Source: Hirsutella rhossiliensis
Lineage: Eukaryota > Ascomycota > Sordariomycetes > Hypocreales > Ophiocordycipitaceae
Direction of reading: 5' to 3'
Assembly: GCF_020360975.1 (NCBI RefSeq)
Contig: NW_025408668.1
Coordinates: 8,184,001-8,248,000, forward strand
Length of the DNA stretch: 64,000 bases
In this document: positions 56,001-64,000 of the stretch, in pieces
Position numbering within the stretch: the stretch's first letter is position 1
How the letters are laid out: each line of letters begins with the position of its first letter
The notes under the pieces: generated by a model
Told to the model about the DNA's origin: nothing
Databases searched by the model: none
What the model saw: the letters and a program-made list of their open reading frames with translations, nothing else
Position numbers and translations under genes: made by a program

Positions 56001-58381
56001 CCTCGGAAACCTTGAGAGCAACAACATCCCGATCGTTATCATCCTCCTCGCGTGTCCTGCGTCGGCCACGCTTCTCATCTATAATTTCCACTTCCAGCAG
56101 ATGGTCATAGTCCGAGTCCGTGTCCTCGTCTTCAGGTTGTTCGCGGTGGACTGTCGGCTTCAACTGCAGGGGTGCCGGGGGCGGCTTCCGGGGAGGGGCG
56201 GGAAACTTGGCGAGCCTCTCGTCCGGCTGGAGCGTGGAGTCGAATAATGTGACTGTCGGAGGGGCCGAAGTCGGGGGCTTCGGAGGAGGCACCTTTGGCG
56301 GATCGCTGGGAAGGGATCGAGACGGGGGAAGTGACACGTTGTAGGGTATCTCCCTGAGTTGCTTCTCGTTCGTAGCCTTGCGCTCATCGTCGGCGGCCTT
56401 GTCCTCTGCCTCGTGATCGAACTTGTCCAGCGCATGCTCTTGCGGGTTCGGCATATCGTGGTTGGGGTCCAGGAGCTCGTCGACAGCAGACCGGGGTTCT
56501 TGTGGTCGATCAGCAGGTGGCGTGATGGGATACGGCGCCATCGATACCTCGACGGGGGAGTTCTTCTGGCTGTCGGATTCGATGCTCGGGGACTCGGGCG
56601 CCGGGCACGGGGGAGCCTTGGATGACGCAACATCGACGGGAGGCAGCGTCACGCCTCGGCGTCCTTCCGGGTTGCCTTCGCCGTGAGGGGCTCCCGCGGC
56701 CTTGAGCACAGCAGGGTTGGCCATCAGATCCTTGAGCTTCCTCCTATATTTTTCCTTTTCCTTGAGCGCTTGCTCCAAGTCTTTATTCAGGCCCAAGATC
56801 ATGGCCCTCTGCTTGTCCACCAGCCTCCAAAGCTGCGAGTTTTGCTGATGCTGGGATTGCTTTTCTTTGAGAAGATGCTGAATGACAACCTCGGGACTGC
56901 CAGCCGCCTTGATGAGACCGGCAATGTCGATAGCCTTGTGCTGGTCGTTTTGGGGGTTGCTTTTGACGGAGGATGATGTTGAGGAGACGGCGGATATGGC
57001 GGTATCGATGGACGAGTTCCTGGGCAGAGACTTTGGCACCTCGCCCAGGGCGGCCGCCGCTGGAGCAGCCATTGCCGGTTTGTTGGACGCCCGAGATGTA
57101 GGCGACTTTGGGGAGAAAGGTTTTGATGGAGGCGGCGGCTTGGAAGTCAGGGGGTCGGAGACGTCTCGGGTGGCATTCGGGATGTCGGACGAGTTCAGGC
57201 TATGTAGGGTAGAGGTGGTCAGCACGGGTCATGGGCAGATTGTACGACTTGTCTCGTGCCCGTGGCGCCCTCCTTCAGCCACTCTAGCAGCCATTCATAG
57301 GTCCAAGAAGCAAGAGCTTAGCATGAGAGACAGACCTTGGGGCTTCTTCTCGTGGGGACGACGGGTTGGAGGCTTGACTGGGAAATGGCGTCTCGCTCAT
57401 AGACACGCGGGGAGGCACGGTATCTTCCGCCAAGCGGCAGCCAATGGGGGCGGACCGGGATTGAATCGGGGGGAGACTTGACAGCCGTGAGCCCGTGCTC
57501 GACGGAGACGTCGCCACGTTACTGGCCGTGGACAACGGGCTGGGAATGGGCGGTCGCGGTGATCTATCAGGCGAGGCGGGTCAGCCACATGGATGCAGCA
57601 ATTTGGTAGCAGAGCGAGGTTTCACGGCAGCAGCAAGCCCGGATGGCTACGCAGCGGCGTCCTGGGAAGGGGAGAAGACCGGGATTCCGAGGTGCACGAG
57701 GTCCTGAGCCAGCGGTGGTTGACAAATTTGTAAATATGAAATGCGCTTGGAGAGGACAGGCCCAACCAAGGCCGCAGGACTCTTGACAGGGAAGCGGGTA
57801 TTTGGCTTGTCCACAGAGCGTGGTGGTGATTCGAGGTGCCAGGGGCGACGGAAGGGGACAGATGAAGCGGGCGCCAGGGTCCAATCGGTTTGGATTCACG
57901 TTCTGTTGTGCTTCTTGACTGACCTTGGAGATGCCAGATGCGGCAGGGAGCCGACAGTCGACAACGACGGCACCGTGATCAAGCGACGGGCGGGGAGGCT
58001 GCCATTGACGGCGAGATGTTGCAGAGAGGACGGCGACGAGAAGGAGGGGGGCGGGGGCTTAGATGAGGAAGAAGAGGAGGCGGCAGCGGCGTGGGCGGAG
58101 TCGTCAGAAGAGGGTGCGGTGGTGGTGGCGATGTTGGTGGCGGACGACGAGGGCGAGGCGACAGATGAGCCGGAGACAGGGTCACGGGCGGCAGCAGCAG
58201 CGGAGGAGCAGGCGGCGAGTTGAGCTTCCGAGCCGGGGACGGAAGCGGAGAAGACGGCGTCGTCGGCGGCTGCTGCTGCTGCTCCTGGTGCAGCAGTATT
58301 ATCAGTGAGGGAGGAGTAGGAGGAGGAGGAGAAGGGTTGTTGGTGGTCCTGGCGACAACGGGGCCCGACAAGCTGCGACAT
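53038..58381 (-). CDS. BEM3: PX-PH-RhoGAP protein, BEM3-like
   Basis: 1615-residue Rho-family GTPase-activating protein; yeast BEM3 acts on Cdc42 at polarity sites and tips. Exons are 58381-57924, 57563-57336 and 57199-53038; joins give SPRSPRPPIPSP and REEAPSLNSSDIPN. The first intron is 360 nt, long for this window. The order of domains fits BEM3: a Ser/Pro-rich N-region, a coiled coil around 330-390 (LIKAAGSPEVVIQHLLKEKQ, then QALKEKEKYRRKLKDLM), PX at about 785-925 (ending ELCKYLSSNTLPP), PH at about 953-1072 (RSGYLTKKGKNFGGWKARFF), and RhoGAP at about 1240-1430 with the catalytic Arg in EEGIFRLSGS and LLKLYLRELPTTIL. The last 180 residues are disordered. Met 58381 is the first in-frame ATG before the conserved part; an earlier exon is possible. 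Confidence 0.9.
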
Positions 58382-59382
58382 GGGCGCGTTATGCACAACC
58401 TACCTCCGCCTTCTGCGGGTGGAGCAGGCAGTCGGATTCGAGACACCTGCTTGACCTTGGCTTTGACCCTTTCTTTTTTTCCCACCCCCCCGAGGACAAC
58501 TGATTCACTTTTTGTTCTTGGGGCGTGGATGCACCCAGTTGCATTCGCTCAGAGAAGTGGGAGGAGAGACGGGACCGACTCTGTCGCGAAAGGCGTTTCC
58601 CCACTGGGCATCAAACCAGCCCTGCTTTCGAGACAACTGGAATTGCCGTGTTGGTGTTTTGCGTCTCTTGGTCGGCATGGGACGGGTCCATCCCTGTCTG
58701 CGAGTCGCTGGGTCTCGACGGGCCGGTTTTTCTCATTGGCCTCGCTCCAAGAGGGCAATACTGTAAGGTAGTACAGTGCTCCGTGCAGATACATGTAGCT
58801 TATGTACATTGTCTTTACGACAAGGCAGGGTTCCGGCCTGGCCTGAATTTACTTTTACGACGGCGTCCTCGGATGGTGGTGACGACGACCTTTGGATCGG
58901 AAGAGGGTGTGGTGAAGAGACGGGATGGAGGAGGTCCATGCCCCCGGCCAAGTCTCTCTCTCCCCTTCTGTCACTCTCTCGGCCTGTCCAGGACGACGGC
59001 CGTCACCAATAAAGAGAGAGAACGGGCAGGACACGAAGGAGGCAGACGGAGAGAGTCAGTCGGATGGACGGTAAATGCTGCTTCATACCGAGCCCGTACC
59101 GAGCCCGCACACACATACCGGCCGGGAGATGAAAAGGCGAGTCATCGGCCGAGGGACTGGACTCGTGGACGCGCCCTGAAGAGTGGTATTGTCCGCTAGC
59201 CTCTAGGCGGCGCACTAACACCAAGGTGGTAATCTACAGTGAGCACCTCCTGTACTGTACAGACTTACCTAGGTACTACGGAGCAGGTACCGTACATGAT
59301 GCCAGGGGCCTGGGGGGAGAGGTATCCGTACTCGCCGGCCCGCCGTCTCTGCCGCCCGCTGCCGTGTATCGGGTACTCGGAA

Positions 59383-59427
59383 GCAGCACGAGGAGATGCA
59401 GCACGAGGAGATGCAGCTCGAGGAGAT
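59383..59427 (+). repeat. 15-base tandem repeat, three copies
   Basis: GCAGCACGAGGAGAT twice perfectly, then a third copy with one change. The length is a multiple of three, but no gene is supported across it. Confidence 0.9.
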
Positions 59428-60045
59428 GAGCACACACCTGCTGTCGCTGCAGGCACCGCCGTGCATACAGACAGACGCTGTCTAGGCCGGTGATCCATAA
59501 TTAAACCCGGCGCCACCAGTTCACACCTTGAGCGGTTTGTAGCTCCAAGCAGGTTTTAGTGAGGCATCTTTTTTTGATTAGACACGGCAGGCTGTCCAGA
59601 AAACAGCAAGTCAGGCCAATGCCAAATGCCCTGCTGGCACGCCCGAGGTATCTGGCCCGCGGGGCTTTGCTTGCTCTTGTATCCCTTTCTGGAGAGGCCC
59701 ACCCGGCTTTCCGGAAGCTAATAGCCAGTCTCCGATTGAGTGCGTGGGTGATTTGCAAGTCATGTCGTTGCGTAGCCCCTTTCCTCTCTCTTCATGGCCG
59801 AGCGTCTCTGGATGCACGTCGAGAGCACCGATTCAGCCTCAAGAGAGAGAGAAGGAAGAAGGGGTGGGGCCGCAACGGGCTTTTGGGGGTCAGTCGCCCA
59901 TCTTGGCGCGGAATGGACTGGGCTCCACTCGACTGACCCAAAAACCGCGGCAAGCTCCTCGTTTCGGCTGTTCCTCTCATGCGTCAGGCCGTGCGATGGC
60001 TTGCATGCCTCGAGGCGATGCGAAGGGAGGGAGGAGCGAGGAGCG

Positions 60046-60147
60046 AGGAGGGAGGAGGAGCGTGGAGCGAGGAGGGAGGAGGAGCGTGGAGCGAGGAGGG
60101 AGGAGGAGCGTGGAGCGAGGAGGGAGGAGGAGCGTGGAGCGAGGAGG
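60046..60147 (+). repeat. 24-base minisatellite, about four copies
   Basis: Near-perfect 24-base period; the marker CGTGGAGCGAGGAGG recurs at 60061, 60085, 60109 and 60133. The plus strand is almost pure purine and C, open in all frames on both strands over the array because no stop can arise from the unit. Confidence 0.93.
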
Positions 60148-60595
60148 GATGGACTTACTCGCCGGCGTAACCGAGCACGGCTGGGACTTCGGCTGCTGCC
60201 AGCTTCATTCAGCCTTACTCGGCGCTTCAGCAACGGCGGGCAAAGTACCGACTGCGACTGGCCCTACCAGGAGTGAGTACCTTGGCCTCGGAGGGGAGCA
60301 ACTCTGCGAGTTCGCGCCAGTCGCATGCACAAATGAGCTCATTTTCTTTGGCAGGCACGGTACTTACCTGTACCTACCTTAGCTGCCGCGTGACAGATGC
60401 GCGAGAGCCTCCTTCGGCGCCAAAAGCAATTCGCACTTGGGACAAGTCAGTCGTCCGCTTGACGGGAGGCTTCCATGAAACCGAGTAATTAAGGCCGTGC
60501 TCGACAAGTCTCCGCTAAATATACTCAAGGCAAGCCTGATCCCAATGACACACATGGGCAGAAGTCCACAGCTGGCTGGACCCGTCATGCCTGGC

Positions 60596-60634
60596 GCACA
60601 TGCCTGGTGCACATGCCTGGTGCACATGCCTGGT
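60596..60634 (+). repeat. 13-base tandem repeat, three copies
   Basis: Three perfect GCACATGCCTGGT units. The period is not a multiple of three, which argues against coding use. Confidence 0.92.
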
Positions 60635-60839
60635 ACACGCATCACAATTCGTGCAGCTGGATCAAGGCACGGCTGCGATTGTTGAAAAAGCCAACCCAAC
60701 TTATTACAATTCACACTGGATCCTCGTCGTCCGTCGAGGGAGGACAGTCCCAGCCTCCCATTTATTGGCACGTGCCTCTTGACTGGCATGTGAGTGGGCG
60801 CAGACGAGGAGAGAGGGCGCCCCACATTATGGCAACCGA

Positions 60840-61417
60840 TCCTCTGCATAGCGACATTCAACAACCATATTGGGAGCAGGCTCCTCCTCGTCGTTGCCGA
60901 AACCTGCTGCCTCTCCAGCGGCCCAAAATGCGTCCAATACAGCGTTCCGTTCGAGACTCCAACGGCATAGAGGGACCCTGAGCATTTCCCGGAGATGGAT
61001 GGACGGCCCTTCTGCGCGCACGGGTCTGCGCCTAGCCGTCGGGGGCGCATTGAATCCATTTGAGTTCAGGAGGCTCTCGCGCATCGTCCGGTCCCTTCGA
61101 AACTGGTCGGGTTTGCCAGAGCGACATGCCGAAGGAAAAGGCCAAGTCCGGGTTCTGTAGCCGAAGCGTGACCCGGGGCCAGAGGAGATGGAGGATCTCA
61201 TGTGCCGGGTATTCGCCTCCGGGGCCATCCTTTTGCGCGTGATGCCAAGTGGTAGACGCACACAGGGGATACTGGTCTTCGGTGAGGCACCTAGGCGGAA
61301 GAGGGGAGACAGCTCTCGCTCCCACATGTCACGGCCCAGCCGCAAGTTCAAGTCGTTGAGTCCCAGCCGAATCGACGTCTTCGCTGGCTTGCAGAAGCCG
61401 CGACGAGGGCTCACCAA
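60840..61417 (-). pseudogene. Possible decayed coding block
   Basis: Three minus-strand frames carry protein-like stretches in succession: LGLNDLNLRLGRDMWERELS (near 61340-61370), PAHEILHLLWPRVTLRLQNP to PPELKWIQCAP (61035-61220), and SISGKCSGSLYAVGVSNGTL to THFGPLERQQ (60900-61000). Codons look fungal and no intron with good signals joins the frames. I do not recognise the family. A frameshifted relic is the simplest reading, but chance in GC-rich DNA is possible. Confidence 0.25.
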
Positions 61418-63294
61418 GCATCGGACGAACTTTGCGCGAGAGAATGGACGCGTCAGAAGCCTTGGCGGGCAGAGCTGCCTGATACCTGAGATGGCCGACT
61501 CGGTCTCCTCGTCTCATCATCGAGATCCTTCTCCCCCTTTTCCAGTCCCCTCCCCTTACGTCGCGGTCGTGAAACAGTCGGCTCCCCACGCGCGCCCCTT
61601 TTGCCCTTGGCCCCTCCTTGGCTTTCATCCGGCATCGTTTCAGCGTTGGCCGTTGACGGATGAATGACAAGGCAGACTGTCACGGCAGCGTTTGACTTCC
61701 GGGCAGGCCGACCCGCAGGCGCGCGCGGAGAATTGGACACCTGGACACCTGGGGCCGGTCGATCGGACGCAGCCGAGGCAAGTGGCGAGAAAAAGCAGTC
61801 ATGCGTCGGGTCTTGTCTTTTCAGGGTCCTGTGGGTGAGGACGAGCCAAAGCAGCGTGCCAACCAACACATTCTGTACAGCATGGATGAGCATGTAATTA
61901 ACTTACAGTATTACTATACATCCGTGCGAGTAGCGCTGCAGGACAGCCTGACGGCCCTTGCACCAGGTTGGGCGCCTGGTGCACTTCATGTAGGGGACCT
62001 CGGTGATCAGAGGGCGTCTTTTGATGCCGTGGCTGATTGATGACTGCCAGTCGATATCCGAGGGCACACATGTTCTCGTCGTCATCCCATGACTGTCCAT
62101 CCATCCCATGCCACGTACACACGTACGCGTACCTTGATGCCGACGCCGTCCTCGCCTTGGGTGGCCTGTGAGCCTAGACAAGGTGCCGACATGCCTCGAA
62201 AGGGAGAAACAAAGGGCCCTCTCTCCCTTGGCCCCGGACTAATCTCTTGCCTCATGTCCCAGCCTCCCCATTGTTTTTCCCTGTGTCCTTTGTCCTTGAA
62301 AAAATGAATACCTCTATGCCCTTTTTGTCAACTCTTCATTTCATCCGCTTGTTCTAGGCACAGTGGCTCCAGCTCCACATGTGAGGATTCAGACGGAACC
62401 AGGATCCTCCCTCCGCCTTCTAGACCTTTTGGACGACACAGGCACGAGCTAACCGTGCAGACTTTTTCCCCCTTGTCGTCGGCTTGACCTGGGACGTCAT
62501 GCCCAGCTCCAGATGAGCCGAATGGGGGAACACTGCAACTCGTCATGCATTTATGCCTCAGCTGTGTCTGTAGTTTGTGCTGCCCACTCGGTCCTAACAG
62601 ACCAAACTCTGGCCAGAAGACATCACGTTACCTACCTGTGGGTATGTACAGTGAAAGCCGCAGCTCATTCTCACTTCTGCCTTTGCCACGCAGACGCAAG
62701 ACGGCGGTGAGCCGAGGCGATGCGGCAATAGGCCCTTGGCTATGCATGGTACGTACAGTCAGTACCGTACTTTACTGTGTGGCAGGCGCCTTGGAAAAGC
62801 AGCTGCCTTGGTTGGGCTCATTCATCAGAGCTCGGTTGAGCACCCAAGATAAGGCGGAGCTTACCCAGGTATACTGTACTTGCCTGCTTACGCATAAGCA
62901 GCGCTATCCCGAGCCACAAATAAATTATCCCCAAGTCCCGTGTACTTCATACTGGGGACAATGTGCACATGACCGCCAACGTCTTACCATCCCTGCTTGC
63001 CTCGTGCCTCTTCCCATCTTCTCCTCATCATCCCCTCCTCCTCCTCCTTGGCCCGTCTTCCATCGTCGTGGTCCCTCGCCTTTTCCGCCTCCCGGCGCTT
63101 TCATTACCACCCGTAGACTTCATTAACTTGAATATCGCTCTCAATTTCGCAGCGGCTTTTTCGCATCGTGCGCGCGCGCGCCATTAGCAGCGCTACGTCA
63201 CCCACGTCACCCACGTCACCCACGTCATCGCCACACAGTTCAGACTCCACCTCCGCGATTTGATCGACCGCAACGCTACTCTGTACTTTCCATC

Positions 63295-63964
63295 ATGGGT
63301 TCGTGTCTCATCCGCGGCCTCGCCTACCCCTTACTTTTGCCAACTACCCCTGTGCCTAGCATGGCTCAGCTGCCAGCCCGCTAATATCCTGGTCAATTGT
63401 TGCGCAGGCACCAAGGAGTACAGGGGCCCTGCGAAGAAGCGCCTTTACCTTCAACATCCGGAACCCGATACCTACCTCTCCCGTCGCCGCATCACCCGAA
63501 TTATCCCCCCCAGTCCCCCACCCTGTGAGGAGCCGCCGCCGCCGCCGCCCGTCATTGAGGAGCCTGCGCCAGAACCCATAGCGCCGCCATGCCCCGACCC
63601 GCCCTGCCTTCCGGCCCCCCCGCCTTGTCTTCCGGCCCCCCGGCCTAAGCCCGAGCCCCAGATCGAGGTCATAGCCGTCGACATCGAGCCCTCGAAGCGC
63701 TCCTCCAAGTCAAGCCGCTCTCGCTCTCGCAGCCACAGTCACAGGCGCGACAAAGAGGTGTACGTCGAGCGCGATCACTTCATCCCAGTGCCCGTGCCTG
63801 CCGAGCCCCGTTACGATACGTATCGATACGTCGACGCTCCCCGGCGCTTCGTCCCCCCGCCACCCCAAAGGAGGCTCATCACCCAGGACGAGCGGACCCA
63901 AGACGAGCGGGAACACATTTCCATTTCTGATCACCGTCGCACTCGTGAATATTACCGGCGCTGA
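63295..63964 (+). CDS. Small proline- and Arg/Ser-rich fungal protein
   Basis: 186 residues; function unknown. Exon 1 is only four coding bases (63295-63298, ATG G), followed by a 109-nt intron with donor GTTCGT, branch CGCTAATAT and acceptor GCGCAG, and exon 2 at 63408-63964. The product begins MGTKEYRGPAKKRLYL, and the stretch PDTYLSRRRITRIIPPSPPP looks conserved among similar fungal ORFs I recall. The centre is Pro-rich with Glu and Cys-Pro-x-Pro repeats (PCPDPPCLPAPPPCLPAP). Next comes an Arg/Ser tract (SSKSSRSRSRSHSHRRDK) and a charged Tyr/Arg tail ending HRRTREYYRR. The Gly2 after a short start could be N-myristoylated, but MGTKEY fits that motif only weakly. It may be an RNA- or chromatin-associated disordered protein; that is inference. 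Confidence 0.75.
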
Positions 63965-64000
63965 ACGGCGAGACCCGGGTGTTGATGGAGGCACGCTTTG

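Larger units (their letters stand above)
58382..63294. other. Gene-poor, minisatellite-rich intergenic region
   Basis: 4.9 kb without a supportable intact gene. It holds four separate tandem arrays (listed), several GTAC palindromes, and a possible coding relic at 60840-61417 on the minus strand. The final 350 bases are pyrimidine-rich and include three tandem CACCCACGT units near 63197-63222, probably the promoter and leader of the last gene. Confidence 0.45.

Overview
The window is nuclear DNA of a filamentous ascomycete. The evidence is monocistronic genes on both strands, short introns (mostly 55-115 nt) with GTRNGT donors and CTRAY-like branch sites, strong preference for C/G-ending codons, long pyrimidine-rich leaders, and orthologues typical of Sordariomycetes. 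A hypocrealean fungus is the most likely source, but that is inferred from gene content and composition, not from a search. No RNA gene, CRISPR array, operon or complete transposon was recognised.

Layout. 0.6-10.9 kb: pyridoxal kinase (with an 11-nt micro-exon), dUTPase, an isolated intact Gag-like ORF, a CENP-K-like kinetochore protein, a three-KH RNA-binding protein, and a dimeric alpha/beta-barrel protein with a probable GC-AG intron. 12.3-18.9 kb: a broken aminoglycoside-phosphotransferase-like gene, inositol phosphosphingolipid phospholipase C (ISC1), and an NDR-like AGC kinase gene cut by an in-frame TAG in its most conserved region. 19.6-26.5 kb: nucleolar FKBP (FPR3/4), a DJ-1/PfpI protein and a membrane GT2 glycosyltransferase, all on the minus strand. 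26.5-31.4 kb: a gene-poor, microsatellite-rich stretch. 31.4-44.4 kb: a compositionally odd acireductone dioxygenase with a shortened C-terminus, THOC5, an IZH3-type PAQR protein, BUB2, a sulfate permease and a WLM-domain metalloprotease. 44.4-47 kb: microsatellites, palindromic TAGG arrays and a long leader. 47-58.4 kb: a conserved fungal protein of unknown function, a LEU3-like Zn2Cys6 regulator and a BEM3-like PX-PH-RhoGAP. 58.4-63.3 kb: a second gene-poor stretch with minisatellites and one possible coding relic. The last gene encodes a small proline- and Arg/Ser-rich protein.

Most genes are unrelated housekeeping genes (vitamin B6, nucleotide pool, kinetochore and mitotic exit, mRNA export, sphingolipid turnover, sulfate uptake, Cdc42/Rho control). 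They do not form a pathway cluster. The most unusual signal is three genes (12.3-13.7, 16.2-18.9 and 31.4-32.0 kb) in which homology continues in frame past a TAG codon. At least the kinase lesion is a CpA-to-TpA change, as expected from repeat-induced point mutation or plain deamination. TAG is also a normal terminator here, so codon reassignment is not supported. I found no convincing new biological system. The intact lone Gag-like gene and the interrupted kinase are the best leads.
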